Below are positions 1 through 6,015 of a stretch of DNA of 7,638 nucleotides, piece after piece (the first letter of the stretch is position 1; each line of letters begins with the position of its first letter). The DNA is taken from NCBI GenBank assembly GCA_028702015.1, contig JAQVPO010000061.1, positions 1-7,638 of the forward strand, given 5' to 3'. Source of the stretch: Synergistaceae bacterium. GTDB lineage: Bacteria; Synergistota; Synergistia; Synergistales; Synergistaceae. A program made the translations under genes and the position numbers. The notes beneath the pieces were generated by a model that did no database searches, was not told the origin of the DNA, and was given only the letters and a program-made list of their open reading frames with translations.

Positions 1-371
1 GCCGCGACCATGTCCACTCGTTCTTTCCGGCCTTTCCTTGATACATCTCCTTCTATGAGGGACTGCTGAGCAATCACTGTTGTAAACCGTTCATCCCAAA
101 AAATTATTTCCAGATCAGGATATCTGGCGGCGATCGTCCTGGTAATTTCTCTGATGTTTTCAGCCTCAGGGCCTTCGCTGCCGCCTGTACGGAGCGGAAG
201 ACCTACCAGAAGTTTTGTAGTCTGGTAGGTCTCCATAATTTTTTTAAGCTCATCGATCCAGTCATTCTTCGTATTAAGAACCGTCAAAGCCTGGGCAAAA
301 GTTCCCAGGGGATCGCTTACAGCGATACCGACTCTGACAGATCCTATGTCTGCTGCAACGATCCTCTGCAA
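1..371 (-). CDS. ruvX: Putative pre-16S rRNA nuclease / Holliday junction resolvase-like protein RuvX (YqgF), 3' end off the window
   Basis: RuvX/YqgF proteins are small RNase H-fold nucleases of the cytoplasm, implicated in 16S rRNA 5'-end maturation and related to RuvC-type resolvases. The visible 123 residues begin MQRIVAADIGSVRVGIAVSD, the family's N-terminal strand with the first catalytic Asp. They continue with GLPLRTGGSEGP in the middle, DERFTT with the second acidic residue, and end at RVDMVAA, where the third acidic residue lies. The family is about 140 residues, so roughly 15-20 are missing beyond the left edge. No ATG or GTG is available in frame near the family start. I choose TTG at 371-369 because GAGG (383-380) sits 8 nt upstream and because the translation from it matches the usual start. 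That ribosome site overlaps the alaS stop (384-382), so the gene is probably translationally coupled to alaS. Identity is secure from the motifs; the start is slightly less certain. Confidence 0.93.
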   Translation of the reverse strand, partial: MQRIVAADIGSVRVGIAVSDPLGTFAQALTVLNTKNDWIDELKKIMETYQTTKLLVGLPLRTGGSEGPEAENIREITRTIAARYPDLEIIFWDERFTTVIAQQSLIEGDVSRKGRKERVDMVA

Positions 372-379
372 GTATCCGG

Positions 380-383
380 CCTC
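380..383 (-). promoter_or_regulatory. Ribosome binding site of ruvX, supports a TTG start
   Basis: GAGG lies 8 nt before the TTG at 371 and shares bases with the alaS TGA stop. No ATG or GTG lies nearby in this frame, so the site decides the start. The overlap implies that ribosomes ending alaS can restart on ruvX. Confidence 0.6.
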
Positions 384-3030
384 AGCCCTTTGAAGCAAGT
401 CTGGCAAAAATTTCAGGAGCCTTTGCAATAGCCTCGCTGAGTCTGCCCGCATCCGGAGCTCTGCCCTGCGCCAGAGTGGGTCTTCCGCCGCCTCTTCCCC
501 CTGTGAGATCTGCCATTTCCTTCAGGAACTTATCCGCAGCGATCCCTTTGCTGACAGCCTCATCACTTGCCATGCAGGTCAGTGTCACATGTTTTTCTTC
601 TCCAATTCCGGCAAGAAGTATTACCGCAACAGGATACTTCTGCTTTATTCTGTCGCCGACCTGCCTGAGAAGGTCAGGATTCATGTTTTCAAACTTTTCT
701 ATGATAAGGTCTACGCCGTTGGCATTAGCTGATGGCCTGATGCTCTCTTCAATATCAGACATGGCAGCTTTGATCTTAAGTTCTCTGTTTTTTCTTTCAA
801 GCATCTTCTTCTCGTCTAGAATTTCTTCTACCCTGCCCAAAACAGATTCGAGGTCTTCGCCCAGCATCGACATCAGATTTCCTGACATGTAGCTGAAACG
901 CTGGAAGGCTTCCAGGGCATTCTGGCCTGTTATTGCGTTTATACGCCTTACACCGGAACCGATCCCTTCCTCACGTATGATCTTTACCACGCCTATTTCA
1001 CCTGTAGCTTTAACGTGTGTGCCTCCGCAAAGTTCTGTGGAATATCCTGGTATTTCAAGAACTCTGACTTCATCTCCGTATTTTTCATCAAACAGCGCCT
1101 TAGCACCGGTTTTCTTAGCTTCTTCAATAGGCATTACAGAAGTATTTACAGGCATGTTTGCAAGTACCTGCTCGTACACAATAGACTCGATCTCACGCAG
1201 CTGATCAGTCGTAAGCGGAGCGAAGTGATTGAAGTCGAAACGCAGGAAGGTCGGCGTCACGATTGATCCGGCCTGTCGCACATGCTGTCCGAGAACTCTT
1301 GAAAGAGCCTCATGAAGAAGGTGCGTCGCAGTATGATTCCTTTGTATATTTTTTCTTCTCGTAGTATCTATTGATGCCGTCACCCGCTGATTCCTCTTGA
1401 GACTTCCCTTAATAAGCCTGCCCCTGTGGACTATCAGGTCGTTAACAGGATAAATTGTGTCTTCTACCTGGAAGATAACATTTTCAGCTGTTATAACACC
1501 GGTATCCCCGACCTGTCCTCCCTTTTCAGCATAAAAAGGCGTCGAAGCAAGAACTATATCGGCATTAGCGCCTTCAGGAATATAATCCACTTCTTTTCCA
1601 TCAGATATTATTGCTGCTACTTCAGAATCAACTGACGTCTGGTCATAACCGCAAAAGCTGCTGGGACCAAGTCTGTCTTCCAGTTCGGTATATGCATTCT
1701 TTGAAATCACTGAACTTGTCTGTTTGCTTGAAGCCCTTGCGCGTTCACGCTGATCTTCCATGGCTTTGTCGAAACCGTCCCTGTCAACGGTGATCCCCTC
1801 CTCCTCGCACATCTCTTCTGTGAGTTCGAGCGGGAAGCCATAAGTGTCATAAAGGACAAAAGCTACATCGCCCGGAAGGGCGCTTATTGAATCGTTTTTC
1901 AGCTGTTTTATCTCTGATTCAAGCAAGTCGCTGCCCTGTGTAAGGGTCTTGGAAAAACGCTCCTCTTCTGTTTTAAGTATCTGCTCTATCGCACATGCCT
2001 GTTCGACAAGCTCAGAGTATTCGTCACCTATCGATTCACGTACTGATGGCAGAAGCTCTGTAAGAAAAGGTCTGTCTATCCCGAGAAGTCTTCCGTAGCG
2101 GGCGCTTCTTCTGATAAGGCGCCTCAGAACATAGCCGCCCCCATCGTTTGTGGGCAGTATTCCATCAGCGATCATAAACGCAGAAGCTCTGATATGGTCC
2201 GAAATAACCTTTACTGCCATATTCTTTTTTGGGTCTTCTCCATATTTTACTCCGCCAAGTTCACAGGCCTTGTCGATTATGATACGGAAAAGATCTGTTT
2301 CGAAATCGTTCGGAACCCTTTGAACTACAGATGCAAGTCTCTCAAGACCCATTCCTGTATCAATGTTTTTATGAGGCAGCGGAGTGAGCTTGCCGGCCTC
2401 ATCCCTGTTGTACTGCATAAATACCAGGTTCCATATCTCAAGATAGCGGTCACAGTCGCACCCAACTGAGCACGTAGGCTTTCCGCACGAAAATTCCGGT
2501 CCCTGATCATATATTATCTCGGAACATGGCCCGCAGGGGCCCACTGGTCCTGCTGCCCAGAAATTATCATCCTCCCCGAGGCGGATTATCCTGTTTTCAG
2601 GAAGCCCTACCTTGTCGCGCCAGATGTCATGCGCTTCGTCATCATCAAGATAAATCGTTGCATAAAGCCTTTCAGGCTCCAGTCCGACTCTTTCCGTTAA
2701 AAATTCCCATGCCCATGGGATTATCTCAGGTTTAAAATAATCACCGAAACTGAAGTTTCCAAGCATTTCAAAAAAAGTATGATGCCTTGCGGTGCGTCCT
2801 ACATTTTCTATATCGTTCGTTCTGACACACTTCTGTGATGTTGTTGCCCTTTTGACCTCCGGAGTCTTCAATCCAAGGAAGTATTGCTTAAACGGGACCA
2901 TCCCCGCTATTGTGAAAAGCAGAGTAGGATCATCAGGCACCAGTGAAAAGCTATGGTATCTCCTGCATCCTTTCTCCTCAAAATATGAAAGAAATAGTTC
3001 CCTTAGTTCTTTTCCGCTTCTGTACTGCAT
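382..3030 (-). CDS. alaS: Alanyl-tRNA synthetase
   Basis: Charges tRNA-Ala with alanine in the cytoplasm and clears mischarged Ser/Gly-tRNA. At 882 aa it is full length for bacterial AlaRS. The class II catalytic core fills about residues 1-240, with motif 2 around RHHTFFEMLGNFSFGDY (82-98) and motif 3 at TGMGLERLA (225-233). A Cys-rich stretch lies at 182-193 (C182, C187, C191, C193) just before RYLEIWNLVF; such a cluster occurs in many bacterial AlaRS. The tRNA-recognition helical domain follows. The editing domain carries the zinc motif HTATH (H566, H570) and CGGTH (C668, H672). The C-Ala/DHHA1 part ends the protein with the glycine-rich GGRGGGRPTLAQG near 844-856. The ATG at 3030 has AGGAGG (3044-3039) 8 nt upstream. 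It is followed by ruvX after 10 nt and appears to have its own promoter in the gap before it. Nothing looks broken. Confidence 0.99.
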   Translation of the reverse strand: MQYRSGKELRELFLSYFEEKGCRRYHSFSLVPDDPTLLFTIAGMVPFKQYFLGLKTPEVKRATTSQKCVRTNDIENVGRTARHHTFFEMLGNFSFGDYFKPEIIPWAWEFLTERVGLEPERLYATIYLDDDEAHDIWRDKVGLPENRIIRLGEDDNFWAAGPVGPCGPCSEIIYDQGPEFSCGKPTCSVGCDCDRYLEIWNLVFMQYNRDEAGKLTPLPHKNIDTGMGLERLASVVQRVPNDFETDLFRIIIDKACELGGVKYGEDPKKNMAVKVISDHIRASAFMIADGILPTNDGGGYVLRRLIRRSARYGRLLGIDRPFLTELLPSVRESIGDEYSELVEQACAIEQILKTEEERFSKTLTQGSDLLESEIKQLKNDSISALPGDVAFVLYDTYGFPLELTEEMCEEEGITVDRDGFDKAMEDQRERARASSKQTSSVISKNAYTELEDRLGPSSFCGYDQTSVDSEVAAIISDGKEVDYIPEGANADIVLASTPFYAEKGGQVGDTGVITAENVIFQVEDTIYPVNDLIVHRGRLIKGSLKRNQRVTASIDTTRRKNIQRNHTATHLLHEALSRVLGQHVRQAGSIVTPTFLRFDFNHFAPLTTDQLREIESIVYEQVLANMPVNTSVMPIEEAKKTGAKALFDEKYGDEVRVLEIPGYSTELCGGTHVKATGEIGVVKIIREEGIGSGVRRINAITGQNALEAFQRFSYMSGNLMSMLGEDLESVLGRVEEILDEKKMLERKNRELKIKAAMSDIEESIRPSANANGVDLIIEKFENMNPDLLRQVGDRIKQKYPVAVILLAGIGEEKHVTLTCMASDEAVSKGIAADKFLKEMADLTGGRGGGRPTLAQGRAPDAGRLSEAIAKAPEIFARLASKG

Positions 3031-3038
3031 TTAAGTTG

Positions 3039-3044
3039 CCTCCT
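3039..3044 (-). promoter_or_regulatory. Ribosome binding site of alaS
   Basis: A perfect AGGAGG lies 8 nt before the ATG and fixes the alaS start. A second, longer purine run (AAAGGAGGGG, 3077-3068) lies about 24 nt further upstream but has no ATG, GTG or TTG at a usable distance. Confidence 0.85.
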
Positions 3045-3126
3045 GTAATGAAAAATTAAATCCGTATCCCCTCCTTTGGTCGATCAGAAAGGCGTCCGGT
3101 CTTTTATTTTATTTTTGCATCAGATA

Positions 3127-3155
3127 ATTATACGCGGATCATGGGTATTTGTACC
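3127..3155 (-). promoter_or_regulatory. Candidate sigma-70-type promoter for alaS-ruvX
   Basis: The -10 element is a perfect TATAAT (3132-3127). Exactly 17 nt upstream lies GGTACA (3155-3150), which matches TTGACA only in its last three bases, so the -35 is weak. Transcription would begin near 3120 and give a leader of about 90 nt before the alaS ATG. The spacer and -35 lie inside a palindrome (see the repeat at 3132-3165). This is inferred from sequence only. Confidence 0.5.
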
Positions 3156-3165
3156 AGATCCGCGT
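3132..3165. repeat. Palindrome in the mtaD-alaS gap: possible operator or terminator
   Basis: Perfect 9-bp arms ACGCGGATC (3132-3140) and GATCCGCGT (3157-3165) enclose an inner 4-bp stem, GGTA (3144-3147) with TACC (3152-3155), around a TTTG loop. On the minus strand it begins about 30 nt after the mtaD stop, so it could end the ahcY-mtaD transcript. However, the minus strand continues ATAATTATC after the arm rather than a proper T run, and the plus strand has no T run either, so an intrinsic terminator is only a moderate fit. It also covers the -35 and spacer of the alaS promoter candidate, touching the first base of TATAAT, which is where a repressor would bind. A dual role is possible. Confidence 0.55.
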
Positions 3166-3193
3166 CAGGAGAATAATAAATATCTCTTAAAAA

Positions 3194-4480
3194 TTATTCA
3201 TGTCCTGTCAGTTTTCTGCGTGCCGCTTTAGCCTCAGCAATCACTCTGTCTTTATCTGTTTCTGTAAAGGAACCGTTTTGATAAAGCACTCTGCCTGCCA
3301 CAACAGTAGCTTTCACATCTGCGGAAGATCCCGCATATACAAGGAAGCCGGGCAGGTTGCCGCTGTCCCAGCCTACGTAATGCGGCTGATCAAGGTCTAT
3401 AAGTATCATGTCAGCCTTGTATCCCTCTTTGATCAGGCCGGTATCTTTGAAACCAAGCGCTCTTGCCCCGTTTACAGTTGCCATTTTAAGAGCTTCGGCA
3501 GATGTCACGAGAGTAGGGTCATTGCCCGTGCCTTTGTGGATCATAGCTGCACAGCGAAGTTCATCCCAGATATCCAGTCTGTTGTTGCTGGCTGCTCCGT
3601 CCGTACCGAGTGCGACCCTGACTCCTGCCTTAAGATAATCAGGCAGAGGCGCAACCCCGCTGCCAAGCTTAAGGTTGCTCTTCGGATTGTGCGCAAAAGT
3701 AACGTTTTCTCTGGCATAGAAAGAAGAAGCCTCTCTGCCCACCCATACGCAATGTGCCAGAAGCAGGCTGGGCACATCTATCATGCCTGTCTCGGAAAGA
3801 TACTCTTCAGGGGTCATCCTGCCTTCCTGTCCGCTGATGCTCCATTCAGAGGATGTTTCGAGCCAGTGCAGCTGAACTCCGAGATTTTCTTCCTTCGCCT
3901 TCGCAGCTATCTCCTTCATAAGGTCAAAGTCTACTGTATAGGGCGCATGGGGACCAAGCTGGACGGTTATCAGCCCTTCCTTTCCATGATAGTCCCGCGC
4001 AAGCCTCAGGTTTTCCTTTAATTTGCTGCCATCGCTGTCACCTACTATACCCCGCGACAGGCCGCATCTGATGCCGTTCTCAAGAGAAGCCTCCGCAACT
4101 TTGTCCATATAGAAATACATGTCTGCAAAACATGTTGTCCCTGTTGAGAGCATCTCCAATATCGCAAGCGCTGTTCCTTTTTTGACCATATCTCCGTCAA
4201 GATTGTTTTCTACGGGCCATATCTTTTCCTGAAGCCACTCCATGAGAGGCAGCTCTTCTCCAAGTCCTCTGAGCAGAGTCATTGCAGCATGCCCGTGAGC
4301 ATTAACAAAACCGGGTATCAGGGCTGTTTTGCCCCTTCCTTCATAGGCACATCCTGAACGCAGGGTCCCAGCAGGAAAGATAGATAAAATCTTATCCCCT
4401 TCTGTAACTACGTCGCATCTATCAGCTGAGTCCCTCTCAGCATCCCAGACAACAACGTCCCTGTACAGTTTTTTTATCAT
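3194..4480 (-). CDS. mtaD: Amidohydrolase: S-adenosylhomocysteine / methylthioadenosine / 5'-deoxyadenosine deaminase
   Basis: A metal-dependent amidohydrolase that converts SAH, MTA or 5'-deoxyadenosine (and often adenosine) to the inosine form with release of ammonia; cytoplasmic. From the chosen start it is 428 aa, the usual length. It shows the metal pair HGH (H62, H64) in NAHGHAAMTLLRGLGEE, the substrate-side E81 in MEWLQ, GPHAPYTV (H178), LHWLETS (H205 and probable catalytic E208), LLAHCVW (H243) and LGTDGAASNN with the metal Asp D294. These match the TrzN/SsnA-like MtaD/DadD group rather than a guanine or cytosine deaminase. I prefer the ATG at 4480 over one four codons upstream (4492), since GGAG (4490-4487) is 6 nt before it and it forms an ATGA overlap with the ahcY stop. 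Substrate preference among SAH, MTA and 5'-deoxyadenosine cannot be read from sequence; the link to ahcY favours SAH. Confidence 0.93.
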   Translation of the reverse strand: MIKKLYRDVVVWDAERDSADRCDVVTEGDKILSIFPAGTLRSGCAYEGRGKTALIPGFVNAHGHAAMTLLRGLGEELPLMEWLQEKIWPVENNLDGDMVKKGTALAILEMLSTGTTCFADMYFYMDKVAEASLENGIRCGLSRGIVGDSDGSKLKENLRLARDYHGKEGLITVQLGPHAPYTVDFDLMKEIAAKAKEENLGVQLHWLETSSEWSISGQEGRMTPEEYLSETGMIDVPSLLLAHCVWVGREASSFYARENVTFAHNPKSNLKLGSGVAPLPDYLKAGVRVALGTDGAASNNRLDIWDELRCAAMIHKGTGNDPTLVTSAEALKMATVNGARALGFKDTGLIKEGYKADMILIDLDQPHYVGWDSGNLPGFLVYAGSSADVKATVVAGRVLYQNGSFTETDKDRVIAEAKAARRKLTGHE

Positions 4481-5727
4481 ATTTCTCTCCATGCTGCCAG
4501 ATACTCCTTCTGCTCCTGCGTCAGGTGTTCTATACTTATTCCAAGGGATTCAAGTTTAAGCTCAGCAACTCTGCGGTCAAGCTCAGCAGGAACATTATAG
4601 AGCCCAGGAGCGAGTTTGTTGCAGCTGATATATATACATGACAGCAGCTGCATCGCAAAGCTCATATCCATTATTTCGACAGGATGTCCGTCACCTGCGG
4701 CAAGGTTGACCAGCCTTCCTTCTCCAAGAAGGTGTATCCTGCGCCCTACTGGAAGAATATATGTCATTATATTCTCCCTTGCCGGCTTCATATCGACAGC
4801 CAGTTCTGCAAGGTCAGGAATGCATACTTCTACATCAAAATGGCCTGCATTGCAGAGCAGCACCCCATCCTTCATACGCATAAAATGTTCCTTGCGTATA
4901 ACTTTAGTGTTTCCGGTTACTGTAATAAAGACATCTCCGACCTTTGAGGCTTCGAGCATATCCATCACCTCAAAGCCATCCATCAGCGCTTCAAGCGCAC
5001 GGTGAGGATCTACTTCTACAACTATTACTTTAGCTCCGAGTCCGGCAGCTCGTCTGGCTGCTCCTTTGCCGCACCAGCCATAACCCGCGATAACTACGTT
5101 CTTGCCTGCCACGATGAGATTTGTCGTTCTCAGGATCGCATCCCATACAGACTGGCCAGTTCCGTAGCGGTTATCAAAGAGGTATTTGCTCTGCGCGTCA
5201 TTTACAGCAAGCATAGGGAATGGCAGAATACCTTCGCACTGCATTGCTTTAAGGCGCTTGATACCAGTCGTTGTCTCTTCGCATCCTCCAAGCACAGATG
5301 GAATAAGATCTCTTCTCTTTTCAATTATCATCGAGACAACGTCCCCGCCGTCATCAATTATGATCTGTGGATCCCACTTGAGCATTTCTTCGATATTTTC
5401 CGAATATTCCTGAGCTGTCATTCCTCTGCGGCTGAAAACATGTATCCCTTCTTCAACAAGTGCGGCGCAAATACTGTCTTGCGTTGAGAGCGGATTGCTT
5501 CCCGCAGTAACTACAGTTGCTCCAAGCTTGCTCATTACCTTGAGAAGACAGGCCGTTTTGGCCTCAAGATGCAGACAGCATCCTATAACAAGCCCGTCAA
5601 GCGGCTTATGCTTCTCTTCTCTCTCTGCAATAAGCCTGAGCACAGGCATATACTCCCATGCCCACTCCATCCTCCTGTGTCCCTCCGGAGCCAGATCCAT
5701 GTCGGCAATCATAAATTCGTTCTTCAC
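4477..5727 (-). CDS. ahcY: Adenosylhomocysteinase, short archaeal/Thermotoga type (possibly S-inosylhomocysteine hydrolase)
   Basis: NAD-dependent hydrolysis of S-adenosylhomocysteine to adenosine and homocysteine, removing the inhibitory product of SAM methylation; cytoplasmic, tetrameric in the family. The 416 residues show CLHLEAKTA with H53, IIIDDGGD with D126, EETTTG (150-155), NDAQSKYLFDNRYGTGQS with K181, D185 and N186, the Rossmann loop GYGWCGKG (215-222), NAGHFD with H296 and GEGRLVNLAAGDGHP with H348. All active-site blocks are present. Unlike longer bacterial and eukaryotic enzymes, it ends at EQKEYLAAWREI and lacks the Lys-Pro-x-x-Tyr-Arg-Tyr tail that reaches into the neighbouring subunit's NAD site. 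The Thermotoga enzyme, as I recall it, has the same short end. The GTG start has AGGAGG (5740-5735) 7 nt upstream. The stop overlaps the mtaD start by 4 nt, so the two are coupled. Archaeal members of this type can prefer S-inosylhomocysteine, which the deaminase next door could supply. Confidence 0.95.
   Translation of the reverse strand: MKNEFMIADMDLAPEGHRRMEWAWEYMPVLRLIAEREEKHKPLDGLVIGCCLHLEAKTACLLKVMSKLGATVVTAGSNPLSTQDSICAALVEEGIHVFSRRGMTAQEYSENIEEMLKWDPQIIIDDGGDVVSMIIEKRRDLIPSVLGGCEETTTGIKRLKAMQCEGILPFPMLAVNDAQSKYLFDNRYGTGQSVWDAILRTTNLIVAGKNVVIAGYGWCGKGAARRAAGLGAKVIVVEVDPHRALEALMDGFEVMDMLEASKVGDVFITVTGNTKVIRKEHFMRMKDGVLLCNAGHFDVEVCIPDLAELAVDMKPARENIMTYILPVGRRIHLLGEGRLVNLAAGDGHPVEIMDMSFAMQLLSCIYISCNKLAPGLYNVPAELDRRVAELKLESLGISIEHLTQEQKEYLAAWREI
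4487..4490 (-). promoter_or_regulatory. Ribosome binding site of mtaD, favours the internal ATG
   Basis: GGAG lies within the last codons of ahcY (W-R-E-I) and 6 nt before the ATG at 4480. The upstream ATG at 4492 has no comparable site and would overlap ahcY by 16 nt, so the shorter form with the ATGA overlap is preferred. Confidence 0.65.
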
Positions 5728-5882
5728 AACGCTGCCTCCTTCATACAGGTATATATTTCTTTTGAATTGATGATAACAGCATCCGGCGCTTTATCCTCTA
5801 CGATCAGAAAACACCGTTTCGATATTTGATTTATTGCATTGTCTGAAGCGCCCCCAAAATAATATAACAGGACGCTCTGAAC
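5724..5882 (-). other. Unexplained open frame overlapping the ahcY start by GTGA, no canonical initiator
   Basis: Between a TAA (5885-5883) and a TGA (5726-5724) there are 52 sense codons, including FGGASDNAINQISKRCFL and then IVEDKAPDAVIINSKEIY, ending in MKEAAL. The stop overlaps the ahcY GTG in a 4-nt GTGA junction, the kind seen between coupled genes here, and the codons look coding-like. Except for the Met six residues from the end and a Leu TTG last codon, the frame has no ATG, GTG or TTG. A different frame starts at ATG 5904-5902 (GGAAG 6 nt upstream) and runs 37 codons to TAA at 5791. Skipping one base at the TTTTGGGGG run (5859-5851) would join its first 16 codons to this frame, giving a 59-residue protein. 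I do not recognise a family. It could be a small gene, a frameshifted remnant, or chance. Confidence 0.25.
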
Positions 5883-6011
5883 TTATATTACCACTCAATT
5901 CCATATATAGCTTCCAATATTTAAACTTTGGTCAGCAAAGCTGAATATAAGCGCATATCGGAAAATCCGCTTTAAATATGCTTCATCGTATAAAGAGAAG
6001 CTTCGCAGCAG
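5728..6011 (-). other. 284-bp leader between mtnA and ahcY, candidate cis-regulatory RNA
   Basis: There is no canonical gene of reasonable size here. Read on the minus strand, it starts with a promoter candidate at the mtnA stop and holds several hairpins. One is CAGC-TTT-GCTG, next to the alternative CTTTG-N5-CAAAG near 5926-5944. A 7-bp stem (one G-T pair) joins AGCGTCC (5876-5870) to GGGCGCT (5853-5847). The second arm can instead pair perfectly with AAGCGCC (5791-5785) through GGCGCTT (5852-5846). ATGCTG (5782-5777) can pair with CAGCGT (5734-5729), directly between the ribosome site and the GTG of ahcY. Mutually exclusive stems ahead of a start are typical of riboswitches. I could not match the known SAH or SAM riboswitch consensus. 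An open frame also runs through the last 159 nt (separate entry), so part of this may be coding. Confidence 0.35.
5735..5740 (-). promoter_or_regulatory. Ribosome binding site of ahcY, supports a GTG start
   Basis: A perfect AGGAGG lies 7 nt before GTG at 5727. The next in-frame ATG, five codons in, has no site of this strength, so the GTG is preferred. Confidence 0.85.
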
Positions 6012-6015
6012 TCAA
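5987..6015 (-). promoter_or_regulatory. Candidate promoter for ahcY-mtaD at the mtnA stop codon
   Basis: TTGACT (6015-6010, five of six matches to the -35 consensus) overlaps the mtnA stop. After 17 nt follows TATACG (5992-5987, four of six matches to the -10). Transcription would start near 5980 and give a leader of about 250 nt before the ahcY GTG. Readthrough from mtnA is not excluded, since no clear terminator follows mtnA. Confidence 0.5.

Noticed and set aside
476..892. Plus-strand open frames opposite alaS (also at 977-1266, 2194-2469 and 2526-2735)
   Set aside because: These are shadows of the alaS coding frame, with Ser/Pro/Leu-rich translations and no motifs.
3031..3126. A T-box leader upstream of alaS
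   Set aside because: The leader is only about 90 nt and has no T-box sequence (GGGTGGNACCGCG type) or terminator/antiterminator pair.
3200..4021. A 273-codon plus-strand open frame opposite mtaD
   Set aside because: It lies fully antisense to a gene with complete family motifs, has a low-complexity Cys/Ser/His-rich translation with no recognisable domain, and has no supporting ribosome site that I could see.
4616..5829. Several plus-strand open frames opposite ahcY and its leader
   Set aside because: They are antisense to the ahcY catalytic blocks and carry no recognisable domain; those extending into the leader do not look better than chance.
5728..5980. A known SAH or SAM riboswitch before ahcY
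   Set aside because: By eye I could not find the conserved GAGGAGCGCUGC-like core of the SAH element or the SAM-I core. GAGGATAAAGCGCC resembles the former only loosely. A covariance-model search (Infernal against Rfam) would decide.
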